A stretch of 64,000 nt of DNA from Corallococcus sp. NCRR (GTDB lineage: Bacteria > Myxococcota > Myxococcia > Myxococcales > Myxococcaceae). Shown one piece after another: positions 42,539 through 50,084 of this stretch. The DNA lies in NCBI RefSeq assembly GCF_026965535.1, contig NZ_CP114039.1, positions 1,426,001-1,490,000 of the forward strand, in the 5' to 3' direction. The stretch's first letter is position 1. Each line of letters begins with the position of its first letter. A program made the position numbers and the translations under genes. The notes under the pieces are model-generated. The model was not told the DNA's origin. It was given only the letters and a program-made list of their open reading frames with translations, and did no database searches.

Positions 42539-43054
42539 TCACGGCGCGACGCGCGTCCGGTGCCGCAGGATGAACTCACACACCTCGCGCGCGGCGCCGA
42601 AGCCCGCGGCGCGCTGGGCCACGTAGTGCACCTGCGCGCGCACCTCGTCCGGCGCTTCCGGCACCGTGGCGGAGAAGCCCACCGCGTTGAGCAGCGGCAG
42701 GTCCACCACCTCGTCACCCATGTAGCCGCAGTTCTCCGCGGACACGTTGAGGATGCCGAGCAGCTTCTCGAAGTGCGCCACCTTGTCCTGGCTGCCGAAG
42801 TGCACGTGGCGCAAGCCCAGCGACTGCATGCGCATCTGCGCGGAGAGGCTGTCGCCGCCGGAGATGGCGGCCACCTCGATGCCCACCTCCTGCAGGCGCT
42901 TGATGCCCATGCCGTCACGCACGCTGTACATCTGCGTCCAGCCGGAGTTGGGCACCCAGAAGATGCGGCCGTCGGTGAGCGTGCCGTCGATGTCGAAGAT
43001 CATCACCGACAGGCGCGCCACCCGCGCCTTGAGCGACTCCAGGTCGTGGTTCAT
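42539..43054 (-). CDS. KdsC-like HAD phosphatase
   Basis: A 171-residue cap-less (C0) HAD phosphatase resembling 3-deoxy-D-manno-octulosonate 8-phosphate phosphatase. Motif I MIFDIDGTLTDGRI (nucleophile and acid Asp), motif II AISGGDSLS, the tetramer-forming HFGSQDKVAHFEKLL region and motif IV CGYMGDEVVDLPLL. KDO-8-phosphate is needed for lipopolysaccharide inner core. N-terminal MNHDLESLKARVARLSV is short. It lies 13 nt upstream of nothing on the same strand; the next gene upstream ends at 43068. Confidence 0.9.
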   Translation of the reverse strand: MNHDLESLKARVARLSVMIFDIDGTLTDGRIFWVPNSGWTQMYSVRDGMGIKRLQEVGIEVAAISGGDSLSAQMRMQSLGLRHVHFGSQDKVAHFEKLLGILNVSAENCGYMGDEVVDLPLLNAVGFSATVPEAPDEVRAQVHYVAQRAAGFGAAREVCEFILRHRTRVAP

Positions 43055-43067
43055 GCCGTGCCTTCCG

Positions 43068-44111
43068 CTACTTGGGCACGGCCTTGAGCGAGGCCTTGCC
43101 GTCCTTGATGACGACCTTGAACTCCACGGCCTTCGCGTTGTGCTGCTTGAGCAACTCCGGCACCTGCTTGCGCAGCGTGGCGGCCACCGACTCGTAGGAC
43201 AGTTTGGACGTGTCCTCCTGGCAGCGGCGCTTCGCGGTGACGTACGCGTCGTACACCGCGCGCAGCTTGTCGTCGGACATGCCGCCACCAGGGCCGGCCG
43301 CCGCGGGCCGGGGCGCCGCCGCCGCGGGAGCCGCCGGACGCGCAGGCTGCTGCGGAGCCGCGGCGGGAGCCCTGGTGGCCATGCCCGGAGGCACGGCCGG
43401 ACGTCCCGCCGCCGGGGTCCCCACGGGCGCGATGGACGGCAGCCCGCTCACGGGGGAGACAGCCGGAGCGGACTGCTTCGGCGGCACCAGCCCCGCGGGC
43501 GTCCCCCGGGGCGCGCCGGCCGGCTGCGCCGCGACGGGCGCCGCCGCCGGAGTCCCCCGGAAGGGCGTGCCGCTCGGGGACTGCTGCTCCGCCAGGTACT
43601 CCGAGGCGAGCTTCGGCTCGTTGATGGGACGGCGGCCGGTGAGCTCTTCAATCTCCTCGAAGTCCATGTCGTCGACTTCTTCGGGGATCTCCACCACGCC
43701 CTTCGGGCGCTCGCCCGTGGCACTGGCCTGCTTCGTCCCGGAGCGGCGGCGGGCCTTGGCCAGGTCGCGGCGGTAGGTGCCGGCTTCAATCTCCTGGAGC
43801 GTGCGCACCCACAGCCGCTCGTAGGTGAGGAACTTGTTGTGGAGGCTCTGCACGCGGAACTTCACCGACGTGCTGCGGATGAAGGCCCCCTTGAGCTTCA
43901 GCATCCGCTTCTTCAGGTCCTCATGCGCGCGGATGGGCGCCTGCCGCTCCATGCCCAGGAAGTACTGCTCGTAGCTGTGGCGCAGCTCCGCGATGGCCGC
44001 CTCCAGCTCCTCGCATTGTTGGAGGGCGGCTTCGCTGGAGGAACTGGCGTCCTGTTGCGCGGGCCGGGCCCCACCTTTGGCGGCGGGCCGTGCGTTGTCG
44101 GGCGGCGGCAT
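43068..44111 (-). CDS. Coiled-coil protein with Pro/Ala-rich linker
   Basis: A 347-residue cytoplasmic protein, not assigned to a family I can name with certainty. N-terminal coiled coil (ALQQCEELEAAIAELRHSYE, FLGMERQAPIRAHEDLKKRM), a basic helical part (YERLWVRTLQEIEAGTYRRD), a long Pro/Ala-rich linker (about 195-280), and a C-terminal helical domain (LRAVYDAYVTAKRRCQEDTS, VAATLRKQVPELLKQHNAKA). The layout suggests a signalling or cytoskeletal scaffold. The start ATG at 44111 is the first with the coiled coil intact. It is transcribed toward the KdsC-like gene. Confidence 0.7.
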   Translation of the reverse strand: MPPPDNARPAAKGGARPAQQDASSSSEAALQQCEELEAAIAELRHSYEQYFLGMERQAPIRAHEDLKKRMLKLKGAFIRSTSVKFRVQSLHNKFLTYERLWVRTLQEIEAGTYRRDLAKARRRSGTKQASATGERPKGVVEIPEEVDDMDFEEIEELTGRRPINEPKLASEYLAEQQSPSGTPFRGTPAAAPVAAQPAGAPRGTPAGLVPPKQSAPAVSPVSGLPSIAPVGTPAAGRPAVPPGMATRAPAAAPQQPARPAAPAAAAPRPAAAGPGGGMSDDKLRAVYDAYVTAKRRCQEDTSKLSYESVAATLRKQVPELLKQHNAKAVEFKVVIKDGKASLKAVPK

Positions 44112-44151
44112 GTTCCCCGGAGTGTCCCCAACCCGGGCGCGGCTCGCAACC

Positions 44152-45453
44152 TCAGGCCGCCGACGGTGTAGGCCCCAGGCCAGCGGTCTCACCCGCCGGT
44201 CGGTGGCGGGCCATCAGCAGCGCACCGAAGGTGAACATGCACAGGGAGATGAACTGGCTGGTGGACACGTTGTACCAGGCCTCCAGGGGCACCGCCCCGG
44301 CCAGGCCCTGGGCCCCCAGCGACTCCAGCAGGCCGTGCAGGGTGCCGCGCTCCACGTCGCCCCGGAACAGCTCCACCGTGGTGCGCAGGCAGGCGTAGGC
44401 CATCAGCCACAGGGCGAAGATGTGCCCGTGGAAGCGGCGGAAGCGGCGCGCGTACAGGAGCACCACGAAGAGCACCAGCTGCCCCACCGACTCGAAGAGC
44501 TGCGTGGGGTACACCGGCAACGTCGTGCCGTGCTGGGCCACCCAGTCGGAGATGCGCACCGCGCCCGGCGCCCACGCGTGGAGCACCTGACCGGTGGCCT
44601 CCACCACATAGCGACCATCCCCGGCCTGTGAGCCGTACGCCAGGCTGGACGCGCCCCCCAGCCGGCCGAACAGGTCCTGGGCCAGCCCCGAGCCCGGGAA
44701 GGTGACGCCCGTGTGCGAGTGGCTCCCGGCCATGTCGCCCCAGCAGCACCCGGCGGAGAAGCACCCCAGGCGCCCCAGGCACTGCCCCAGCGACACGGTG
44801 GGGATGCACACGTCCGCCAGCCGCATGAAGTCCAGGTCGTGCTTGCGGGCGAAGAGGTACGCCGCCAGTCCCGCGCCAATGAGGCCGCCGTAGAACACCA
44901 GCCCGCCGCCCAGGGAGAAGGCCTGCGTCCAGTCGCGCGCGTAGTCCTGCCAGTTCACCAGCACGAACAGCGCGCGGCTGCCCACGAGACCACCCACCAG
45001 CACCCAGAACGCCAGGTCTATGACCTGCTCGCGCTTCTGGGGCCCCTCCGTGTCCACCTGGCCCTTGCCCGGCACCAGCGTCACGCGGCGCCACTCGTCC
45101 TGCGCCAGCCGGCCCGCCACCGACACCGCGGTGACGAAGCCCGCGGCCAGCAGGATGCCGTAGGTGTGCAGCGGGATGCCCTCGCCCTTGCCGCCGGGAA
45201 AGGCGTCCTCGGGCAGCGCGTACTTCAGGCCGAAGTACGCGAGAAAGCCGCCCACCGCCGCGAACCCCACCGCGCGCAGCAGCTTGTCCTGGAGCGGCGC
45301 GGGGCCCTCCTGGCCCGTCGCCGCGTCCACCGGCCCCAGCGTGCCCTTCCAGCCGTTGACGGCGACGGAGGCCACCACCCCCACCGCGGCGGCGTACAGC
45401 AAGAGCTGCATCCACAGCGTGGTGAAGGACAGGCGCAGCAGGACGGGGAGCAT
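44152..45453 (-). CDS. lgt: Prolipoprotein diacylglyceryl transferase
   Basis: A 433-residue membrane enzyme that transfers diacylglycerol to the lipobox Cys. The Lgt signature is IGAGLAAYLFARKH and GQCLGRLGCFSAGCCWG, with the catalytic His/Arg/Asn positions in LPVYPTQLFESVGQ. Eight helices are predicted. It is longer than the 291-residue E. coli enzyme, with extra N-terminal helices and loops. The last base of the run is 18 nt from lspA. Many lipoprotein genes lie in this window. The ATG at 45453 begins MLPVLLRL. Confidence 0.95.
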   Translation of the reverse strand: MLPVLLRLSFTTLWMQLLLYAAAVGVVASVAVNGWKGTLGPVDAATGQEGPAPLQDKLLRAVGFAAVGGFLAYFGLKYALPEDAFPGGKGEGIPLHTYGILLAAGFVTAVSVAGRLAQDEWRRVTLVPGKGQVDTEGPQKREQVIDLAFWVLVGGLVGSRALFVLVNWQDYARDWTQAFSLGGGLVFYGGLIGAGLAAYLFARKHDLDFMRLADVCIPTVSLGQCLGRLGCFSAGCCWGDMAGSHSHTGVTFPGSGLAQDLFGRLGGASSLAYGSQAGDGRYVVEATGQVLHAWAPGAVRISDWVAQHGTTLPVYPTQLFESVGQLVLFVVLLYARRFRRFHGHIFALWLMAYACLRTTVELFRGDVERGTLHGLLESLGAQGLAGAVPLEAWYNVSTSQFISLCMFTFGALLMARHRPAGETAGLGPTPSAA

Positions 45454-45477
45454 GGGGACCTCTAGACCTTTAGACCT

Positions 45478-46092
45478 TCATGAAGCCTTCGCGGGCGTGG
45501 AGGCCTCCGGCTTCTCCTTGCGCACGAAGGCATCCACCACGAGCATGCCCACGCCGATGCAGATGGCCATGTCCGCGACGTTGAACGACGGCCAGGCGGC
45601 CTTGTCGTACCAATGGGCCTCCAGGAAATCGATGACGAAGGCCCGCGCCACGCGGTCGATGTAGTTGCCCAACGCGCCGCCCAGCACCAGCGGCAGGCCC
45701 CACAGCGCCCACACCTCCGCGGGGTCCGTGCCGGACAGCTTCCGGAAGTAGAAGACGATGAGCAGCACCGCGCCCACGCTCACCAGGTGGAAGAGCGGGC
45801 CGCGCACGTCCGGGGGCAGGTTCCTGAACATGCCCCACGCCGCGCCCGGGTTCTCCGCGTAGCGCAGGCGGAAGAAGTTCTCCGCGACCTCCACGTGCGT
45901 CTTCGGCTGGAAGTGCAGGCCCCGGAAGCCCGGTTCTTGCGCGGGCGAGTAGAACGCGCCCAGCCGCTGAGACAGCGTGGTGGCCCCGTCGAAGCGGGTG
46001 GTGAGATCGCGCACGACCAGGTACTTCGTCCACTGGTCCAGCACGATGACGCCCAGCGAGAGGGCGAGGAGGATGACGTATTTGCGCGGCAC
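45478..46092 (-). CDS. lspA: Signal peptidase II (first copy)
   Basis: A 204-residue aspartic protease that cuts the signal from diacylated prolipoproteins. Catalytic Asp residues sit in GNYIDRVARAFVIDF and FNVADMAICIG. The motif RYAENPGAAWGMF is the family's third conserved block. An insert of about 40 residues (GFRGLHFQPKTHVEVAENFF) separates the first helix from that block, longer than in E. coli. It is next to lgt and a second lspA, a layout seen in Myxococcus. The ATG follows CTTCGTGCCGC. Confidence 0.95.
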   Translation of the reverse strand: MPRKYVILLALSLGVIVLDQWTKYLVVRDLTTRFDGATTLSQRLGAFYSPAQEPGFRGLHFQPKTHVEVAENFFRLRYAENPGAAWGMFRNLPPDVRGPLFHLVSVGAVLLIVFYFRKLSGTDPAEVWALWGLPLVLGGALGNYIDRVARAFVIDFLEAHWYDKAAWPSFNVADMAICIGVGMLVVDAFVRKEKPEASTPAKAS

Positions 46093-46124
46093 GAAGAGGG
46101 CTTATACCAGCCCACCCCCGCGCG

Positions 46125-46754
46125 TCACGGCTGCGGGCTGCTGCCCTGGGGCAGGGGCTGCGCGGCGGCCGCTTCCGGACGGCGCAGCGAGTCCAGCAGC
46201 ATCAGCGCCACGCCCACGCAGATGGCCGCGTCCGCCACGTTGAACGTGGGCCAGCGCATGCCTGGCTGGTTGCGCCAGTGCCAGTCGATGAAGTCGATGA
46301 CGTAGCCCCGGATGAGCCGGTCCACGAAGTTGCCCAGCGCGCCGCCGGTGATGAGCGCCAGCGCCACGCGCACCGCCTTCTGCGACGGCTCCGTCTTCCG
46401 GTACAGCGTCAGGATGAAGCCCAGCGCCACCAGGCTCACCACGTGGAAGAACGCCTTGCGCGCCGTCTCCGGCAGGCTGGAGAACATGCCCCACGCCGCG
46501 CCCGGGTTCTCCACGTAGCGGAAGTGCCAGTAGTCCTCGATGAAGCGGTACGGCCGCGTGTTCTTGCGGAACACGCCCTCCACCGGAGGGTCGTTGTCCA
46601 GGTTCTGCTCGCTCAGGAAGCCGGACACACGCGAGAGGCCCTCGCGGCCATCCAGCGCTTCCGTCAGCCGGGACACGGCCAGGTACTTGGTCACCTGATC
46701 CGCCGCCAGCACGGCGAGGACCACCACGAGGAGGAGGCGGAGGGAGGCTTTCAT
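46125..46754 (-). CDS. lspA: Signal peptidase II (second copy)
   Basis: A 209-residue LspA paralogue. Catalytic Asps sit in GNFVDRLIRGYVIDF and FNVADAAICVG, and RYVENPGAAWGMF is kept. The first helix is SLRLLLVVVLAVLAADQVT. Compared with the first copy it has a different insert (LSEQNLDNDPPVEGVFRKN). It ends 32 nt before the first copy's start, so both lspA genes and lgt may be one operon. Two LspA genes can raise tolerance to LspA inhibitors such as myxovirescin, a myxobacterial antibiotic. Confidence 0.95.
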   Translation of the reverse strand: MKASLRLLLVVVLAVLAADQVTKYLAVSRLTEALDGREGLSRVSGFLSEQNLDNDPPVEGVFRKNTRPYRFIEDYWHFRYVENPGAAWGMFSSLPETARKAFFHVVSLVALGFILTLYRKTEPSQKAVRVALALITGGALGNFVDRLIRGYVIDFIDWHWRNQPGMRWPTFNVADAAICVGVALMLLDSLRRPEAAAAQPLPQGSSPQP

Positions 46755-46866
46755 GCGTTAGCCGAACCTCTATCGCGCCCCCGGGAGCCCTGACAACCCG
46801 GACCCGGGGCTGGGCCCGCCTGCCCACTTACTCCCGGAGTCCGCCTGTTTCGGGCATGGTGCGCCC

Positions 46867-47247
46867 ATGGCGCCTGTTGAGCCCGACGTGAAACCTTCCA
46901 CTCCCGACATTGCCCCACCCGGCACCACCACGCCTCCGGCGGCGAAGCCGACGTTGATGGCCCGCTTCAAGGCGCTGCTGCTGGAGTACGGCCCGGTGGC
47001 CTTCGCCCTGTACTGGCTGAGCTTCGGCCTGTCGTTGGTGGGCTTCTGGGCGGCCATCCGCGCCGGATTTCAACCGGAGGGCGCGGGCGCGCAGGCGGGA
47101 GCGTGGGGCGCTGCCTACGTGGCCACGCAGGTCATCAAGCCGCTGCGGCTGGGCGCGGTGTTCGTGCTGACGCCGCTGGTGGCGCGCATCCCGCCGGTGG
47201 CGCGCTTCCTGGAGCGCAACCGGCACAAGTGGAGCGACCTGCTCTGA
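46867..47247 (+). CDS. DUF1279-like membrane protein
   Basis: A 126-residue protein related to FAM210/DUF1279. Pro/Thr-rich N-terminus, then a conserved YGPVAFALYWLSFGLSLVGF helix, the KPLRLGAVFVLTPLVARIPP segment and a C-terminal FLERNRHKWSD. Eukaryotic members sit in mitochondria. Bacterial function is unknown. It runs divergently from lspA and ends before the hairpin at 47255-47291. Confidence 0.75.
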   Translation: MAPVEPDVKPSTPDIAPPGTTTPPAAKPTLMARFKALLLEYGPVAFALYWLSFGLSLVGFWAAIRAGFQPEGAGAQAGAWGAAYVATQVIKPLRLGAVFVLTPLVARIPPVARFLERNRHKWSDLL

Positions 47248-47254
47248 AACGGCA

Positions 47255-47291
47255 CGGGCCGGGCACCGGGGAGCTCCCGATGACCGGCCCG
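47255..47291. terminator. Hairpin terminator between convergent genes
   Basis: CGGGCCGG at 47255-47262 pairs with CCGGCCCG at 47284-47291, and the loop contains a further GGGAGCTCCC palindrome. It lies between the stop codons of the DUF1279-like and exonuclease-family genes, so it can serve both. Confidence 0.65.
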
Positions 47292-47311
47292 CGTTGCCTG
47301 CCACGCGCCCG

Positions 47312-48550
47312 TTAGAAGTTGGGCGTGCGGAACGTCTTGATGACGCCCATGTGCTGCATGCTGGACGCGCCGCTGTCGGAGTTCAGCGCCGGGTAGATCT
47401 CCGAGATGGGCGTGTACACGCGGCTGTCGAGCACCAGGCCGTTGTTGAAGGTGCTGCTCCCGATGACGGTGGGCACCTGGTACTGGCGCAGGTCGGAGTC
47501 CACGAGCACGTGGTCATACGGCTTGCTGCGGCTGGCATTGGTGCCGTCCTTGCCGTTCTTGTCCACCGGGTGCGGGCCCGCGGTGTCGACCACCTGCTTG
47601 AAGGTGGTGATGCACGCCTCGGAGCGGGAGTCGGTGTTGAAGTCGCCGCCGATGGCCAGGTAGTCGCCCTCGGGGATCTTCCCCTTGATGTAGCCCACGA
47701 GCTGGGTGGCTTCCGCGTTGCGGTTGCTGGAGCTGGTGGTGAGCAGGTGGACGCTGACGGCCCAGAGGTCACGCGGCCCGGGGATGTCGATGCGCGCCCA
47801 GGCGAAGTCGCGGTTGGAGACCTTGGAGTCCGTCCACTCGCCCGACTCGATGATGGGGTAGCGGCTGATGATGCCGTTGGGGATCTGCGCGCCGGTCTCG
47901 CGGTAGTAGTGGAAGCCCGCGCCAATCATGTCGACCATGGAGCGCATGTCCGCGGCCGAGTCCGACTTGTAGTTGAACTCCTGGATCATCACGATGTCGG
48001 GCTTCACGCCCTGCATCAGCCGGATGCCGTGGCCCGGGTCGTAGTCCTGACCGTTGCCGCTGGAGAGATTGGCGGCCATCAGGCGGATCTGCGTGTAGCC
48101 GCCGTCCGTGTCCGTCTCGCCAATCGTGCCCGAGTCCGCGGAGCCACCGTCCGTCGGAGAGCCCGCATCGGTGGAGGAGCCCGCGTCGGTGGTGGAACCA
48201 GCATCGATCGTGGTGCCCGCGTCCTCCGCGGTGCCAGCGTCGGTCGTGGTGCCAGCGTCGGTCGTGGTGCCAGCGTCGACCGTCGAGCCCGCGTCCTCCG
48301 CGGTGCCGCCGTCCTCGGTGCCCGGGTCCACGTCGGTTCCAGCGTCCTCGGTGGTGCCCGCGTCGTCCGTGGCCTGTCCCGCGTCGGAGCCCGCGTCATC
48401 GACGGTGGTGCCCGCGTCGGTGCGGGTCCCGGCATCCACGGAGGTCCCCGAGTCCGGAGGAGTGATGGGCTCATCACCCTCGCCGCAAGCGAGGGCCAGG
48501 AAACCCACCGCCACGAAGGGGCGGAGGAACGGGGAGAGCTTCATTGCCAT
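47312..48550 (-). CDS. EEP-family lipoprotein (endonuclease/exonuclease/phosphatase fold)
   Basis: A 412-residue lipoprotein (lipobox LALAC). Residues about 25-145 are a repetitive Asp-Ala-Gly-Thr linker (TVDAGTTTDAGTTTDAGTA...). The C-terminal part is an EEP domain: IRLMAANLSSGNG, VMIQEFNYKSDS, ISRYPIIESGEW, WAVSVHLLTTS, IGGDFNTDSRSEACI and KPYDHVLVDSDL contain the metal and catalytic Glu, Asp and His residues. Such lipoproteins may be secreted nucleases or sphingomyelinase-like phosphatases. The start uses the first ATG of M-A-M. Confidence 0.85.
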   Translation of the reverse strand: MAMKLSPFLRPFVAVGFLALACGEGDEPITPPDSGTSVDAGTRTDAGTTVDDAGSDAGQATDDAGTTEDAGTDVDPGTEDGGTAEDAGSTVDAGTTTDAGTTTDAGTAEDAGTTIDAGSTTDAGSSTDAGSPTDGGSADSGTIGETDTDGGYTQIRLMAANLSSGNGQDYDPGHGIRLMQGVKPDIVMIQEFNYKSDSAADMRSMVDMIGAGFHYYRETGAQIPNGIISRYPIIESGEWTDSKVSNRDFAWARIDIPGPRDLWAVSVHLLTTSSSNRNAEATQLVGYIKGKIPEGDYLAIGGDFNTDSRSEACITTFKQVVDTAGPHPVDKNGKDGTNASRSKPYDHVLVDSDLRQYQVPTVIGSSTFNNGLVLDSRVYTPISEIYPALNSDSGASSMQHMGVIKTFRTPNF

Positions 48551-48789
48551 GCAGGGCCTGGATCCTTGCTTCCGAGGGTGTCTAGGGGGTGACCCATCGG
48601 CTTCGGCACGCCGACTGGCGCGTGATTATAGAACTTTGCAAGAAGGCTGTCCCCTGACGGCCCGTGAGGATTGCGTCACCGTGTTTCAAGAATCCGAGAG
48701 TTTCACCGACCCACAGCTGGGGAAGGTGGGGATTCAACGCAAGACATCACGGGAATTGGCTACGACGCAGCAGGACGTGAGGAATCAGG

Positions 48790-49548
48790 ATGTCACCACG
48801 GCAGCTCACGGTGCGGATCCACGGCGCACTGAACGACTTCGTCGCACCGGAGCGCCGGGGCCAGGCGTTCACGCACGTCCTGCAGGGCAGCCCGTCGGTG
48901 AAGGACCTCATCGAGTCGCTGGGCCCACCGCATCCGGAAGTAGACGTGGTGTTGGTGGACGGAGAGCCGGTGGGCTTCGCGCACCGCGCGCAGGAGGGCA
49001 CGAACCTGGACGTGTATCCGGCGACGGATCCCTCCGCACCGCGCGTGGCGCGAGTGGGGCCGCCCCTCCCGGAGATGCCGCGCTTCATCCTGGACGTGGG
49101 GTTGGGGAGGCTGTCGGGCTTCCTGCGGATGCTCGGCTTCGACACGCTCTGGCGCAACGACTACGCGGACGACCAGCTGGCGCGCCTGTCCCACGACGAG
49201 GAGCGGGTGCTGCTGACGCGGGACCTGGGCGTGCTGAAGCGCTCGGAGGTGGTGCACGGCTACTTCCCGCGAGAGACGGATCCGGCGCACCAGCTGGTGG
49301 AGGTGGTGCGGAGGTATGGCCTGACGTCCCGCATGAGGCCTTTCTCCCGCTGCATCGCGTGCAACGCGCCGCTGTCCACCGCGACACCGGAAGAAGTGCA
49401 GGGCCGCGTCCCGGAGGGCGTGACCCAGCGCCACAGACACTTCCAGCAGTGCCCCGGCTGCCAGCGCGTCTTCTGGCCCGGCACGCACCATGAACGCATG
49501 CAGAACCTGGTGGAGACGCTGAGAAGGCTGGAGACTGCGGACGCATGA
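48790..49548 (+). CDS. Mut7-C RNase-like protein with ubiquitin-like domain
   Basis: A 252-residue fusion. Residues 1-90 are a MoaD/ThiS-like ubiquitin fold (LTVRIHGALNDFVAPERRGQA, DVVLVDGEPVGFAHRAQEGT, LDVYPATD). Residues about 95-250 are Mut7-C: MPRFILDVGLGRLSGFLRML, GFDTLWRNDYADDQLARLSHD, LTRDLGVLKRSE, then a zinc ribbon (CIACN, CPGC) and VFWPGTHHERMQ. The PIN-like core includes the RDLG site. Relatives are called Mut7-C RNase and predicted to act in RNA decay. Start ATG follows GGAATCAGG. Confidence 0.88.
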   Translation: MSPRQLTVRIHGALNDFVAPERRGQAFTHVLQGSPSVKDLIESLGPPHPEVDVVLVDGEPVGFAHRAQEGTNLDVYPATDPSAPRVARVGPPLPEMPRFILDVGLGRLSGFLRMLGFDTLWRNDYADDQLARLSHDEERVLLTRDLGVLKRSEVVHGYFPRETDPAHQLVEVVRRYGLTSRMRPFSRCIACNAPLSTATPEEVQGRVPEGVTQRHRHFQQCPGCQRVFWPGTHHERMQNLVETLRRLETADA

Positions 49549-49585
49549 CAAATCCCTGTCAGCCCAATCCCTTCCGCCTGGCGAC

Positions 49586-50082
49586 ATGTTGGGCGTCTAC
49601 ACGCTCAAGGCCACCTCCCGGGGGAGCTGGGAGCGGGATGGCCAACACCTTGAGTGGTCCGACAACTTGCACTTCCACGGCTTCTTCCGGATCCGAATGA
49701 CGGCCTCGTCCCAGCGGGGGAGCAGCAGATTGCGAGCCGCAAGGTCGGTCAGTCGGAGGAGTCCCAATCCGTGACGGCCGAAGTCCCCACCATCCCCGCG
49801 CTCCCGGATCGCTTCTTCACGTTCCCCATGTCGACGAAGGAGCGGCGGTTCCACGAGCAATTGAAGTTCATCACCTTGGGGAACGAGGTCGTGGAGAGCC
49901 TCTCCGCCACCCTCGCATGGGGCCAGAAGCCCATCGAGTGGGACGTCACCTGGGAGATCCAGCCTGAAGCCAAGGGCGCGTCGATGACGCTGGGGGCTGA
50001 ACGCCAGAAGGACGGACAGACCTGGCTGCCGCAGGCCACACCCGGGCGAACCCTCAAGCTGCCCCGGAAGCAGGCGCCCTGA
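49586..50082 (+). pseudogene. Frameshifted remnant of a small protein
   Basis: Two frames overlap here. One (49586-49774) begins MLGVYTLKATSRGSWERDGQ; the other (49654-50082) continues GEQQIASRKVGQSEESQSVT and ends with PRKQAP. Between 49660 and 49740 both frames read partly plausible sequence, so a one- or two-base shift may have split one coding region. The second part contains ALPDRFFTFPMSTKERRFHE and a Trp-rich WDVTWEIQPEAK strand. No family is recognised. The remnant lies between Mut7-C and ileS, on the opposite strand from ileS. Confidence 0.35.
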
Positions 50083-50084
50083 GT

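Noticed and set aside
48110-48450. Repeated 12- to 15-base units that look like a CRISPR or tandem array
   Set aside because: They encode Asp-Ala-Gly-Thr repeats in frame within a lipoprotein linker; no spacer pattern.
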